64,000 nucleotides of DNA, from positions 62,001 to 126,000 of the forward strand of contig NZ_OEQK01000002.1 in the NCBI RefSeq assembly GCF_900240405.1. The letters are read 5' to 3'. Shown here one piece after another: positions 27,134-36,650 of this stretch. Within the stretch, counting starts at the first letter, position 1, and every line of letters starts with the position of its first letter. Source of the stretch: Salirhabdus sp. Marseille-P4669. Its GTDB lineage: Bacteria > Bacillota > Bacilli > Bacillales > Alkalibacillaceae. A model generated the notes under the pieces. That model made no database searches, was not told the origin of the DNA, and was given only the letters and a program-made list of their open reading frames with translations. Made by a program: the position numbers and the translations under genes.

Positions 27134-28249
27134 ATGGCAGGAACTAAAGGTCTAGAAGGAATTGTGGCAGCGGAATCATCAATCAGTTCAATCATTGATG
27201 ATCAACTTACATACGTTGGTTATTCCATTGATGAATTAGCTGAAAACTCTAGCTTTGAAGAAGTAGTATTCCTTTTATGGAATAAGAGATTACCAAAGTT
27301 AGATGAATTAAACTCTTTGAAAAAAGAATTAGCTGAAAACATGGAATTACCTAAAGGAATCATTGAGCACTTAAAATCTTATGATTTGAAAACAGTTCAT
27401 CCAATGGCAGCACTACGTACAGCTGTATCCATGTTAGGTCTTTACGATAGTGAAGCAGATGAAATGGAGCCAGAAGCAAATCGTCGCAAGGCTGTGCGTT
27501 TACAGGCAAAAATGCCAACAATCGTTACTGCTTTTGCTCGTATTCGCGAAGGTCTAGAGCCAGTAGCACCGCGTAGCGATTTAAGCTTTGCGGCAAACTT
27601 TTTGTATATGCTAAATGATAAAGTGCCTGAACCAATCGAAGAGGAAGCAATAAACAAGGCATTGATTCTACATGCAGACCATGAATTAAATGCATCTACA
27701 TTTACAGCAAGAGTTTGTGTTGCAACATTATCTGATGTTTATTCTGGTATTACATCTGCAATTGGTGCTTTAAAAGGCCCACTTCACGGTGGTGCTAATG
27801 AACGAGTAATGAAAATGCTATCTGAAATTGGCGAGCCTGAAAACGCTCTACCTTATATTGAAGAAAAATTAGCAAACAAAGAAAAAATTATGGGTATGGG
27901 TCACCGAGTATATCGAAATGGAGATCCAAGAGCGAAGCATTTGAAGAAAATGTCTGAGCATTTAACAGAGCTAACAGGTCAATCTAAATTTTATGATATG
28001 TCTGTAACAATCGAAGAATTTATGAAACGTGAAAAGGGTCTGCCAGCAAATGTAGATTTTTACTCTGCATCTGTTTACCACAGTTTAGGAATTGATCACG
28101 ACTTATTTACGCCAATTTTTGCAATTAGTCGTGTTTCTGGTTGGCTAGCACACATTCTAGAACAATATGATAACAACCGCCTTATTCGCCCTCGTGCGGA
28201 ATACGTTGGTCCAACACTTCAAAGCTATGAGCCTGTTGAAAATCGTTAA
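27134..28249 (+). CDS. citZ: citrate synthase
   Basis: Condenses oxaloacetate and acetyl-CoA at entry to the TCA cycle. 371 residues, as CitZ. Catalytic residues lie in GPLHGGANERVMKML (His, about 217), MGMGHRVYRNGDPRAK (His, about 256) and YSASVYHSLGIDHDLF (Asp near 307). AAAAGGAGAG precedes ATG 27134. It starts the citZ-icd-mdh cluster; a hairpin (28317-28331) separates it from icd. Confidence 0.97.
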   Translation: MAGTKGLEGIVAAESSISSIIDDQLTYVGYSIDELAENSSFEEVVFLLWNKRLPKLDELNSLKKELAENMELPKGIIEHLKSYDLKTVHPMAALRTAVSMLGLYDSEADEMEPEANRRKAVRLQAKMPTIVTAFARIREGLEPVAPRSDLSFAANFLYMLNDKVPEPIEEEAINKALILHADHELNASTFTARVCVATLSDVYSGITSAIGALKGPLHGGANERVMKMLSEIGEPENALPYIEEKLANKEKIMGMGHRVYRNGDPRAKHLKKMSEHLTELTGQSKFYDMSVTIEEFMKREKGLPANVDFYSASVYHSLGIDHDLFTPIFAISRVSGWLAHILEQYDNNRLIRPRAEYVGPTLQSYEPVENR

Positions 28250-28316
28250 GAAAGTTTAATACTAGTTTCTTAATAGTAGAGTGGAAACGACCTATAAATA
28301 TTGTTATGATAAAGAG

Positions 28317-28338
28317 GCCGGTCTTACCGGCTCTCTTC
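28317..28338 (+). terminator. hairpin between citZ and icd
   Basis: GCCGGT / ACCGGC with a 3-nt loop, flanked by AGAG / CTCT with a bulge. No good T run, so probably partial termination within the citZ-icd-mdh cluster. Confidence 0.5.
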
Positions 28339-28401
28339 ATGTAATCTAACTTAATAGAACTCTTTGTAAGGTGAATAATAGAAAAACTAGGAGGTTTTCC
28401 C

Positions 28402-29664
28402 ATGAGTGAAAAAGTAACTGTAGAAAATGGCAAATTAAACGTACCTAATAATCCAGTAATTCCATTTATTGAAGGAGATGGAATTGGTCCTGATATTTGG
28501 GCTGCAGCTTCACGTGTACTTGAAGCAGCGGTAGAAAAAGCATATAATGGCGAGAAAAAAATCGAGTGGAAAGAAGTTTTAGCTGGTCAAAAAGCATTTG
28601 ATCAAACTGGTGAGTGGTTGCCAGAAGAAACACTTGAAACGATTCGTGAATACAAGATTGCTATTAAAGGTCCTTTAACTACACCAATCGGCGGTGGTAT
28701 TCGTTCTTTGAATGTGGCATTACGTCAAGAACTTGACTTATTCACTTGTCTACGTCCAGTTCGTTACTTTAATGGTGTACCTTCTCCTGTTAAGCGTCCT
28801 GAGGATACAGACATGGTAATCTTCCGTGAAAATACAGAAGATATTTATGCTGGTATTGAATGGCAAAAAGGTTCACCTGAAGTACAAAAGGTAATTGAAT
28901 TTTTACAAAATGAAATGGGAGTACATAAGATTCGTTTCCCTGAAACTTCTGGTATTGGTATTAAGCCTGTTTCTAAAGAAGGTACAAAGCGTCTTGTACG
29001 AGCAGCGATTGAGTATGCATTAAGAGAAGGACGTAAGAGTGTTACACTTGTTCATAAAGGAAATATTATGAAGTTTACAGAAGGTGCATTTAAAAACTGG
29101 GGTTACGAAGTTGCAGAGCAAGAATTTGGTGACAAAGTATTCACTTGGGCTCAATATGATCGTATCGTAGAAGAAAAAGGAAAAGATGCTGCAAATGAAG
29201 CGCAGGCAGCTGCTGAAGCAGCAGGCAAGATAATCATTAAAGATGCTATTGCTGATATTTTCCTACAACAAATTCTTACACGTCCAAAAGAATTTGATGT
29301 TGTAGCTACGATGAACTTAAATGGAGACTATATTTCTGATGCACTTGCTGCTCAAGTAGGTGGAATCGGTATTGCTCCTGGTGCTAATATTAACTTTGAA
29401 TCAGGTCATGCTATTTTTGAAGCTACTCACGGTACAGCTCCTAAATATGCTGGTCTAGATAAAGTAAACCCATCTTCTGTAATCCTTTCAGGTGTTTTAA
29501 TGCTTGAACACCTTGGCTGGAGAGAAGCTGCGGATTTAGTAATCAATGCAGTTGAAAAAACCATTGCTAGCAAAGTGGTTACTTATGACTTTGCTCGTTT
29601 AATGGATGGTGCAACAGAAGTAAAATGTTCTGAATTTGGAGATGCATTAATTAATAATATGTAA
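28402..29664 (+). CDS. icd: isocitrate dehydrogenase, NADP-dependent
   Basis: Oxidative decarboxylation of isocitrate to 2-oxoglutarate. 420 residues (B. subtilis 423). Substrate loop [20 protein letters not shown] with the Ser and Arg contacts, [42 protein letters not shown], and the metal-binding aspartates in [22 protein letters not shown] precedes the ATG. Followed by a terminator and mdh. Confidence 0.98.
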   Translation: MSEKVTVENGKLNVPNNPVIPFIEGDGIGPDIWAAASRVLEAAVEKAYNGEKKIEWKEVLAGQKAFDQTGEWLPEETLETIREYKIAIKGPLTTPIGGGIRSLNVALRQELDLFTCLRPVRYFNGVPSPVKRPEDTDMVIFRENTEDIYAGIEWQKGSPEVQKVIEFLQNEMGVHKIRFPETSGIGIKPVSKEGTKRLVRAAIEYALREGRKSVTLVHKGNIMKFTEGAFKNWGYEVAEQEFGDKVFTWAQYDRIVEEKGKDAANEAQAAAEAAGKIIIKDAIADIFLQQILTRPKEFDVVATMNLNGDYISDALAAQVGGIGIAPGANINFESGHAIFEATHGTAPKYAGLDKVNPSSVILSGVLMLEHLGWREAADLVINAVEKTIASKVVTYDFARLMDGATEVKCSEFGDALINNM

Positions 29665-29727
29665 TTAAATAATGGTGAGACGATTTCGAACCAAAGTAGG
29701 TTGGCCACCAATTTATTTGTAAATAAT

Positions 29728-29758
29728 CCTTCAGTGGGAAATTCTCACTGAAGGGTTT
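29728..29758 (+). terminator. terminator between icd and mdh
   Basis: CCTTCAGTGGGAA (29728-29740) pairs with TTCTCACTGAAGG (29742-29754) with one G-U pair, followed by GTTTTG. Confidence 0.7.
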
Positions 29759-29796
29759 TGCATATGAAATTAATAAGAATCAAAAGGAGGATCATC

Positions 29797-30738
29797 ATGG
29801 GAATAAAACGAAAAAAAATATCTGTAGTTGGTGCTGGTTTTACAGGGGCAACAACAGCCTTAATGGTAGCACAAAAAGAGTTAGGTGATGTTGTCCTTGT
29901 AGACATTCCAAATATGGAAAACCCTACAAAAGGGAAAGCACTAGATATGTTCGAAGCTAGTCCAGTCCAAGGATTTGATGCTAATATAACTGGTACTTCT
30001 AATTATGAAGATACGAAAGATTCAGATGTTGTTATTATTACAGCTGGTATTGCTCGAAAGCCTGGAATGAGCCGTGATGATTTAGTGAATACAAATGCAA
30101 AAATAATGAAGAGTGTTACGAATGAGATCGTAAAATACTCTCCAGATTGTTACATTGTTGTATTAACAAATCCAGTAGATGCTATGACATATACCGTTTA
30201 TAAAGAATCTGGATTCCCTAAAAACCGCGTAATTGGTCAATCTGGTGTTCTAGATACAGCACGTTTCCGCTCTTTTATAGCAGAGGAACTGAACTTATCG
30301 GTCAAAGATATTACAGGTTTTGTTTTAGGTGGACATGGAGATGACATGGTGCCTCTTATTCGATATTCTTATGCTGGTGGTATTCCTTTAACCTCATTGC
30401 TTTCCAAAGACCGCATTGATGCAATTGTGGAGCGCACGCGAAAAGGTGGAGGAGAAATTGTAAACCTTCTTGGGAATGGAAGTGCCTATTATGCACCAGC
30501 TGCCGCACTTACAGAAATGACGGAGGCTATTGTGAAAGACCAACGTCGTGTTCTTCCAGCCATTGCATATCTCGAAGGAGAATATGGTTATGAAGACATT
30601 TACTTAGGTGTTCCTACTGTACTTGGTGGAAATGGTATTGAAAAAGTCATTGAATTAGAGCTAACAGCAGATGAAAAAACAAAGCTTGATCAATCGGCTG
30701 ATTCTGTTAAAAACGTGTTAAACGTATTATCAAAGTAG
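29797..30738 (+). CDS. mdh: malate dehydrogenase
   Basis: NAD-dependent oxidation of malate to oxaloacetate. 313 residues (B. subtilis 312). NAD fold [20 protein letters not shown], acceptor Asp in [11 protein letters not shown], substrate Args in [20 protein letters not shown], catalytic His in [19 protein letters not shown] precedes ATG 29797; upstream in-frame ATGs are in the icd terminator. Confidence 0.98.
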   Translation: MGIKRKKISVVGAGFTGATTALMVAQKELGDVVLVDIPNMENPTKGKALDMFEASPVQGFDANITGTSNYEDTKDSDVVIITAGIARKPGMSRDDLVNTNAKIMKSVTNEIVKYSPDCYIVVLTNPVDAMTYTVYKESGFPKNRVIGQSGVLDTARFRSFIAEELNLSVKDITGFVLGGHGDDMVPLIRYSYAGGIPLTSLLSKDRIDAIVERTRKGGGEIVNLLGNGSAYYAPAAALTEMTEAIVKDQRRVLPAIAYLEGEYGYEDIYLGVPTVLGGNGIEKVIELELTADEKTKLDQSADSVKNVLNVLSK

Positions 30739-30746
30739 AACAAATA

Positions 30747-30782
30747 TAGAAATCGAGGTTGTATACAATCTCGATTTCTATT
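30747..30782 (+). terminator. terminator of mdh
   Basis: TAGAAATCGAGGTTGT (30747-30762) pairs with ACAATCTCGATTTCTA (30765-30780), 16 bp with one G-U pair. T tail short. Confidence 0.75.
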
Positions 30783-30792
30783 CTCAAATAAA

Positions 30793-30806
30793 AGAAAACG
30801 CTTACA
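30793..30806 (+). promoter_or_regulatory. probable CcpA site (cre) after mdh
   Basis: AGAAAACGCTTACA matches the 14-bp cre consensus TGWNANCGNTNWCA at all defined positions but the first. It lies between the mdh terminator and the ATG of the MaoC-like gene (14 bp before the ATG), where bound CcpA would block transcription. Confidence 0.6.
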
Positions 30807-30820
30807 TTAGAGGTGAGGCA

Positions 30821-31297
30821 ATGTTAGGTAAAAAACGAAAACTCGGAAGGCAAATGAATGACATTAAAATTGGAGATTTTCATGAAGTTCAAACAAATAT
30901 AGAAGATAAAGATTTATTACTATATCTCGGGCTTACGTCAGATTCCAATCCTTTATATATTCAACATGATTATGCATCACAAACTCCCTTTAAACGTCCT
31001 CTAGTACCAACTGTTATGTTGTATGGCATTGTATCTTCAATGGTTTCGATGTCTTTACCTGGACCAGGCAGTCATATAACAAAGCATTCCATTACATATA
31101 AACAACCAGTGTATCATTATGAAAATATTACGATACAGATGAAAATAGTTGGAAAGGATGTAAAGACAAATAGCGTCACAGCTGAAGTAACAGGGTATAA
31201 TGATAAAAATGATCTTATTCTAGAAGGAAAATTAGAGATTTCTCCACCGTATGAATTGCAATCGTTAACAGCACAATCTTTAGAGAACTTTTATTAG
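30821..31297 (+). CDS. MaoC-like hotdog-fold dehydratase
   Basis: 158 residues. Hotdog fold with the MaoC/hydratase-2 pattern LLYLGLTSDSNPLYIQHDYA (Asp and Asn/His of the active-site loop), FKRPLVPTVMLYGIVSSMVS and a beta-sheet ending in ILEGKLEISPP. Expected activity: hydration of an enoyl-CoA or related thioester; substrate unknown. ATG 30821 follows AGAGGTGAG; a second ATG at 30854 behind GGAAGG is possible. The gene occurs between mdh and phoP in many Bacilli. It has its own terminator. Confidence 0.87.
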   Translation: MLGKKRKLGRQMNDIKIGDFHEVQTNIEDKDLLLYLGLTSDSNPLYIQHDYASQTPFKRPLVPTVMLYGIVSSMVSMSLPGPGSHITKHSITYKQPVYHYENITIQMKIVGKDVKTNSVTAEVTGYNDKNDLILEGKLEISPPYELQSLTAQSLENFY

Positions 31298-31314
31298 TAT
31301 ATATAATTAGTAAG

Positions 31315-31351
31315 AGGCTCTGTTTTAATGGATATTAAAATAGAGCCTTTT
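31315..31351 (+). terminator. terminator of the MaoC-like gene
   Basis: AGGCTCTGTTTTAAT (31315-31329) pairs with ATTAAAATAGAGCCT (31334-31348) with one G-U pair, then TTT. Confidence 0.75.
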
Positions 31352-31480
31352 ACATTTGGTTAATCTATAATAAATAGTATTACTTTTGTAAAAGCCTTGT
31401 AAATTTTTATAGAGGATTCTTTTTATTCTAAAGTATTCGTTGTATGATGAGATTATAGGCATAATAGGGGGGACTCTTAA

Positions 31481-32188
31481 ATGAACAAAAGAATTCTTAT
31501 TGTGGATGACGAAGAATCAATTGTTACGCTTTTAAAATATAATATCGAACAAGCGGGTTTTGATACGGACGTTCGATATGATGGTTTATCTGCTTTAGAG
31601 ATAGCCAAGCAAGAGAATTTTGACCTTATTGTACTTGATATTATGTTACCAGGTTTAGATGGTGTAGAGGTTTGTAAGCAATTGAGGCAAAGTCAAATTG
31701 AAGTTCCCATCTTAATGTTAACAGCGAGAGATGATGAATACGATCGTATATTAGGTTTAGAGCTAGGGGCTGACGATTATTTAACGAAGCCTTTTAGTCC
31801 GAGAGAAGTTGTTGCGCGTATTAAGGCAATTTTAAGAAGGGCGAAGCAAAAGGATGAGACCAAGCAAGAGGAAAATAAAGTGGAAATCGGTGACCTAGTT
31901 ATCTATAAGGATAAATATGAAGTTTACTTAAAAGATGACTTACTTGAATTCACGCCGAAAGAGTTTGAGCTATTGCTATATTTAACAAATCATAAAGGTA
32001 AAGTATTATCCAGAGATCAATTATTAAATGAAGTTTGGAACTATGACTTTGTTGGGGATACAAGAATTGTGGATGTACATGTTAGTCATTTACGAGAAAA
32101 AATTGAACCAAATACAAAAAAACCAATATATATTAAAACAATTCGTGGCTTAGGATATAAATTTGAGGAGCCGAAAGTACATGCGTAA
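31481..32188 (+). CDS. phoP: phosphate response regulator PhoP
   Basis: OmpR-family regulator of phosphate starvation genes. 235 residues. Receiver domain with acidic pocket (VDDEE), phospho-acceptor Asp in LIVLDIMLPGLDG (about 53), switch Thr in MLTARDD and Lys in YLTKPFS; winged-helix DNA-binding domain from about 140 (EFTPKEFELLLYL, GDTRIVDVHVSHLREKIE, IRGLGYKFE). A strong site (ATAGGGGGGAC) precedes the ATG. Overlaps phoR by 8 nt. Confidence 0.97.
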   Translation: MNKRILIVDDEESIVTLLKYNIEQAGFDTDVRYDGLSALEIAKQENFDLIVLDIMLPGLDGVEVCKQLRQSQIEVPILMLTARDDEYDRILGLELGADDYLTKPFSPREVVARIKAILRRAKQKDETKQEENKVEIGDLVIYKDKYEVYLKDDLLEFTPKEFELLLYLTNHKGKVLSRDQLLNEVWNYDFVGDTRIVDVHVSHLREKIEPNTKKPIYIKTIRGLGYKFEEPKVHA

Positions 32189-33596
32189 AGTACCAAAGCG
32201 TGCATTCATTTTTTATTCTTTTTTTACTATTGTTATCATGATTTTGCTTGGTTCGATTATGAATCAACTTATAGTCAATAATGTTGAACTTGCAGCAACG
32301 GTTGATCAATTAACGGAAACAACGTGGATTCTTATTTTTTTTGCTACGTTTTTATTACTTATTCTTATCTTTTTTCTGAACTATAACACCTATGAAAAGT
32401 ATATTAAGCCAATTCGTAACGTATCTGTAGTAGCTAAGAAACTAGCTGATGGGAAATATAATGCTAGAACATATGAAGCTTATTATGACGATGCGCGTAT
32501 GTTGGCTTCCTCCATCAATTTACTTGCTCGTAACCTACAGGAAATGAGCATTAAAACGGAAATACAAAATAGTCATATTGCAGCAGTTATTGATAATATG
32601 AACAGTGGACTTATGCTTATAAATGAAAAAGGATATATTCAACTCATTAATCGCGCTTTTTTACATGACTTTGAAGGGGATTCTTCTGATTACATAGGCT
32701 ATTTATATTATGATGCACTCTCTTATGAGGAAATTCAAAGCGTCGTAAAAGACGTTTTTATGCTAGAAGAAACGGTTCAAAAAACATTGATTATTAGTAG
32801 TGGTATAGAACAAAAATATTTAGCTATCTCTGGTGCCCCTATTTTTAATAATCAAAAGTGGAAAGGTGTCGTACTCGTTTTCCACAATATAACCGAACAT
32901 AAAAAGCTTGAGGAAATGCGAAAAGATTTCGTGGCGAATGTATCCCATGAACTTAAAACACCAATTACATCGATTAAAGGATTTGCTGAGACATTGCTTG
33001 GAGGCGCAAAGGACGATCCTGAAGCACTAACACAGTTTTTGCAAATCATTAATAAAGAAAGCGAGAGAATGCAAAATCTAATCCAGGATCTACTAGAGCT
33101 ATCGAAGCTTGAGAAAGAGGACTATCAGTTAAAGCTGGAAGATATTAATTTAAAGAATCTAGTTGAGGATGTAAAGTGCTTTGTACAATATACAGCTGAG
33201 GAAAAAAACATTCATTTAGAAATGGAGTTAGATCAATCGTATCCAATACGAGTAGAACCATCTAAAATCACACAACTTCTATTAAATTTAGTGATGAACG
33301 CGATTCATTATACAAAAGAAGGCGGTCGTGTAAAACTTACTGCAAAAGATACGGATGAATATGTGAAAATAAGTATTGAGGATACAGGGATTGGTATACC
33401 AAAAGAAGAGCTGCCGAGAATTTTTGAAAGATTTTATCGGGTTGATAAAGCAAGAAGTAGAAATTCCGGTGGGACTGGATTAGGGTTAGCTATTGTAAAA
33501 CATATTGTGGAAGCCCATGGAGGAAAGATTGAGGTAGAAAGTCAATTGGGGAAGGGTACTACATTCCACATTTATCTACAAAATAAAATATCGTAA
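32181..33596 (+). CDS. phoR: phosphate sensor histidine kinase PhoR, short sensor loop
   Basis: 471 residues, about 100 fewer than B. subtilis PhoR. Two membrane helices (about 7-29 and 49-67) enclose only about 20 external residues, so the large extracytoplasmic domain is missing. Then HAMP (about 70-125), PAS (about 130-230), H-box FVANVSHELKTPITSIKGF with the phospho-His, N-box LLNLVMNAIHYTKEGG, and G-boxes EDTGIGIPKEE and GGTGLGLAIVKH. ATG 32181 follows GAGGAGCC inside the end of phoP. No frameshift is seen: reading is continuous with intact helices. Sensing must rely on the membrane or PAS domain. Confidence 0.95.
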   Translation: MRKVPKRAFIFYSFFTIVIMILLGSIMNQLIVNNVELAATVDQLTETTWILIFFATFLLLILIFFLNYNTYEKYIKPIRNVSVVAKKLADGKYNARTYEAYYDDARMLASSINLLARNLQEMSIKTEIQNSHIAAVIDNMNSGLMLINEKGYIQLINRAFLHDFEGDSSDYIGYLYYDALSYEEIQSVVKDVFMLEETVQKTLIISSGIEQKYLAISGAPIFNNQKWKGVVLVFHNITEHKKLEEMRKDFVANVSHELKTPITSIKGFAETLLGGAKDDPEALTQFLQIINKESERMQNLIQDLLELSKLEKEDYQLKLEDINLKNLVEDVKCFVQYTAEEKNIHLEMELDQSYPIRVEPSKITQLLLNLVMNAIHYTKEGGRVKLTAKDTDEYVKISIEDTGIGIPKEELPRIFERFYRVDKARSRNSGGTGLGLAIVKHIVEAHGGKIEVESQLGKGTTFHIYLQNKIS

Positions 33597-33954
33597 ACCT
33601 TTGGAGTAGGAGTCTTACCTTATAGGTATTCCGATAAGCTTCAAAAGATAAAGATGACACTTTTTCCTTCTGATGGTAATTCTGCTAAAATAGAAGGATG
33701 AGAAGTCATCCTTTTTTATGTATTAGGAAGAGAGCTATTTTTATACCTGTAGATAAGCTTGTTATAATAACAAGCCACTAAGTAGTAGGGTGAATTACGT
33801 TTTTGTTCCTTATTGGAAAAGGATTACTAGCCTTTTTATAGAAACATGTTAAGAGGATAATAATGAAGGAAATCAAATTTGCTTAAGGAAAGATTCTCTT
33901 ACTATGAACATTATCCCTAAATATATATTTCCTAGGAAATAAGGAGTGGTACAA
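33597..33954 (+). other. phoR-polA gap
   Basis: About 358 bp. It holds the phoR terminator with alternative pairings (33666-33717), a hairpin GCTTGTTAT / ATAACAAGC around TATAAT (near 33757-33775), which may be the polA promoter -10, a seven-codon frame with a modest ribosome site at 33863-33886, and a perfect 16-bp palindrome TATTTCCTAGGAAATA (33926-33941) just before the polA ribosome site. No full gene is supported. Confidence 0.45.
33666..33717 (+). terminator. terminator after phoR with competing hairpin
   Basis: AAGGATGA / TCATCCTT (33694-33701, 33706-33713) with GAAG loop, then TTTT: a good intrinsic terminator. Its left arm also overlaps AGAAGG (33692-33697), which can instead pair with CCTTCT (33666-33671), so two exclusive structures are possible. 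Confidence 0.75.
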
Positions 33955-36591
33955 ATGTCGAAAAAACTAGTATTAATTGACGGAAACAGCATACTATATA
34001 GAGCGTTTTTTGCTTTACCTCTATTAAACAACGATAAAGGTGTCTATACGAATGCGGTTTATGGCTTTACAACGATGCTATTAAGAATCCTAGAAGAAGA
34101 AAAACCTACTCATGTTTTAGTTGCATTTGATGCAGGTAAAACGACTTTCCGACATAAAACATTTACCGAGTATAAAGGTGGAAGACAAAAAACACCACCA
34201 GAGCTGTCGGAGCAGTTCCCGTTAGTGAAAGAGCTTTTGGATGCATTTAACATTAAACATTACGAGCTCTCCAACTATGAAGCCGACGATATTATTGGTA
34301 CGCTATCAAAAGTAAGTCAAGAGGACGAAATAGGTGTAAAAGTCATTTCTGGTGACCGAGATTTACTCCAGTTAGTAGATCCGAAAGTAGAAGTAACGTT
34401 AACGAAAAAAGGTATTACAACAGTTGAAAACTATAGTCCAGAAACACTTGAAGAAAAGTTAGGGATTCGTCCGGACCAAGTTATTGATATGAAGGCGTTA
34501 ATGGGGGATAAGTCGGATAATATCCCAGGTGTCCCTGGCATTGGTGAAAAAACAGCTGTTAAGTTGTTGAATCAATTTGATACATTAGAGAGTTTATATG
34601 AAAACTTAGATCAAGTAACGGGGAAGAAATTAAAAGAAAAGCTAGAAACGCATAAAGAAGATGCGTTTATGAGTAAAGAGTTAGCGACAATATATCGAGA
34701 CACCCCAGTTGAAATTAACTTGAGCGATCTAAATTATGAAGGCTACGAATCACGAAAAGTATTTGATTTATTTAAAGAACTAGGGTTTAATTCTTTATTA
34801 ACAAGAATTGGGGAATCTGATGGTGAAGAAGTAGAGTCTAGAGAGATGGAAGAAATAAAGTTTGAAATCGTAGATGAAATAAAAGCTGAAATGTTTACTG
34901 GGACAGATGCTATTCATATTGAGATGTTAGAGGAACATTATTATTATGGAAATATTATCGGAATTGGTATTGCAAATGATCAAGGCAACTATTTCTTTAC
35001 AATTGATCAAGCGATAAATTCCTCCGTATTTAAGGAGTGGGCGGAAAAGCAAGAAAATACAAAATATGTATTTGATGCGAAAAAGACGATTGTTGCACTT
35101 CGAAAGCAAGGTATTGACTTACGTGGTATCACGTTCGACTTATTGCTAGCTTCTTATATCATTAATCCTGGTGAGAGTCATGATGATATACCATCCATTA
35201 GCCATAGCTTAAATGAAATAAGTGTCTCCTATGATGAAGAAATATACGGAAAAGGAGCTAAACAAAAAGTTCCGGAACAAGAATTGTTAGCGGAGCATGT
35301 CGTTCGTAAAACAAATATGGTATTTCGTTTAAAGGAACGTATTGTAGAAAAATTAACTGAAAATGAGCAGTATGATCTATTTGAAATCCTTGAATTACCA
35401 TTAGCAAAAATATTAGCAGATATAGAATATTATGGTGTTCGGGTTGATACAGAGCGACTTCAAAATATGGGTGAGGAACTAAAGGAACGTTTGGATACAG
35501 TTGAAGGAGAAATTTACGAATTAGCTGGAACGACGTTTAATATTAATTCACCGAAGCAATTAGGGGAAGTATTGTTTGAAAAACTGAATTTACCTGTTAT
35601 AAAGAAGACGAAGACTGGTTATTCCACTTCTGCGGATGTATTAGAGCAATTACAAGATAAACATGAAATCATGCCTAAAATCTTGCTATATCGCCAACTA
35701 GGAAAACTACATTCTACATATATTGAAGGACTGCTTAAGGTCGTTGACAAGGATGAAAGCCGCATTCATACAAGATTTAACCAAGCGCTAACCCAAACAG
35801 GACGTCTAAGCTCGACAGATCCTAACCTACAAAATATTCCGATTCGTTTGGAGGAAGGGCGTAAAATTAGACAAGCCTTTATTCCGACAAAGGATGATTG
35901 GGTTATTTTAGCAGGAGATTATTCACAAATTGAGCTTCGGGTACTCGCACATATTGCGAATGATGAAAAACTAATTGAAGCTTTTAACGAGGGTATGGAT
36001 ATCCATACAAAAACAGCAATGGATGTATTTCATGTAGAGGCTGATCAAGTTACATCCAATATGAGAAGACAGGCGAAAGCAGTTAACTTTGGAATTGTTT
36101 ACGGAATCAGTGACTATGGATTAAGTCAAAGTCTAGGGATTACGAGAAAAGAAGCGAAAGTATTTATTGATACATACTTAGAAAGTTTTCCGGGTGTAAA
36201 ATCCTACATGGACGATATCATACAAGAGGCGAAACAAAACGGTTATGTTACAACGATAATGAATCGGAGACGTTATTTACCTGAAATCACAAGCAGAAAT
36301 TTTAACCGACGTAGCTTTGCGGAACGTACTGCAATGAATACACCAATTCAAGGAAGTGCAGCAGATATCATTAAAAAAGCAATGATTGATTTGGCCGATA
36401 GATTAGAAAAGGATAAATTTGAGGCAAAACTATTGTTACAAGTACACGATGAATTAATATTGGAAGCACCAAAACATGAAGTTGAGCAATTGCAAAAGGT
36501 TCTATGTGAGGTTATGGAAAATGCAGTTTCACTAAGTGTACCACTTAAAGTAGATGTATCTCATGGGCCTACTTGGTATGAAGCAAAATAA
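33955..36591 (+). CDS. polA: DNA polymerase I
   Basis: Removes RNA primers and fills gaps. 878 residues (B. subtilis 880). The 5'-3' exonuclease (1-290) shows LIDGNSILYRAFFALP, YEADDIIGTL, ISGDRDLLQL and GDKSDNIPGVPGIGEKTA. The 3'-5' exonuclease domain (about 300-470) is degenerate: the DxE position reads IHIEM, so no proofreading, as in B. subtilis. Polymerase domain: TGRLSSTDPNLQNIPIR, AGDYSQIELRVLAHI, RRQAKAVNFGIVYG, and LLQVHDELILE with the catalytic Asp. ATG 33955 follows AAGGAG. Confidence 0.98.
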   Translation: MSKKLVLIDGNSILYRAFFALPLLNNDKGVYTNAVYGFTTMLLRILEEEKPTHVLVAFDAGKTTFRHKTFTEYKGGRQKTPPELSEQFPLVKELLDAFNIKHYELSNYEADDIIGTLSKVSQEDEIGVKVISGDRDLLQLVDPKVEVTLTKKGITTVENYSPETLEEKLGIRPDQVIDMKALMGDKSDNIPGVPGIGEKTAVKLLNQFDTLESLYENLDQVTGKKLKEKLETHKEDAFMSKELATIYRDTPVEINLSDLNYEGYESRKVFDLFKELGFNSLLTRIGESDGEEVESREMEEIKFEIVDEIKAEMFTGTDAIHIEMLEEHYYYGNIIGIGIANDQGNYFFTIDQAINSSVFKEWAEKQENTKYVFDAKKTIVALRKQGIDLRGITFDLLLASYIINPGESHDDIPSISHSLNEISVSYDEEIYGKGAKQKVPEQELLAEHVVRKTNMVFRLKERIVEKLTENEQYDLFEILELPLAKILADIEYYGVRVDTERLQNMGEELKERLDTVEGEIYELAGTTFNINSPKQLGEVLFEKLNLPVIKKTKTGYSTSADVLEQLQDKHEIMPKILLYRQLGKLHSTYIEGLLKVVDKDESRIHTRFNQALTQTGRLSSTDPNLQNIPIRLEEGRKIRQAFIPTKDDWVILAGDYSQIELRVLAHIANDEKLIEAFNEGMDIHTKTAMDVFHVEADQVTSNMRRQAKAVNFGIVYGISDYGLSQSLGITRKEAKVFIDTYLESFPGVKSYMDDIIQEAKQNGYVTTIMNRRRYLPEITSRNFNRRSFAERTAMNTPIQGSAADIIKKAMIDLADRLEKDKFEAKLLLQVHDELILEAPKHEVEQLQKVLCEVMENAVSLSVPLKVDVSHGPTWYEAK

Positions 36592-36650
36592 ATCACACTG
36601 CCTTTATATTGTTCACTTTTGGTTCTAGTGTGAAAGGAAGTCGACAAAGG

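Noticed and set aside
32181-33596. PhoR shortened by frameshift or deletion error
   Set aside because: Reading is continuous, both helices and all kinase boxes are intact, and the short loop is hydrophilic and plausible, so treated as a natural variant.
33863-33886. Seven-codon leader peptide gene before polA
   Set aside because: Ribosome site is only modest and codons show no regulatory pattern; kept as part of a finding, not as a gene.
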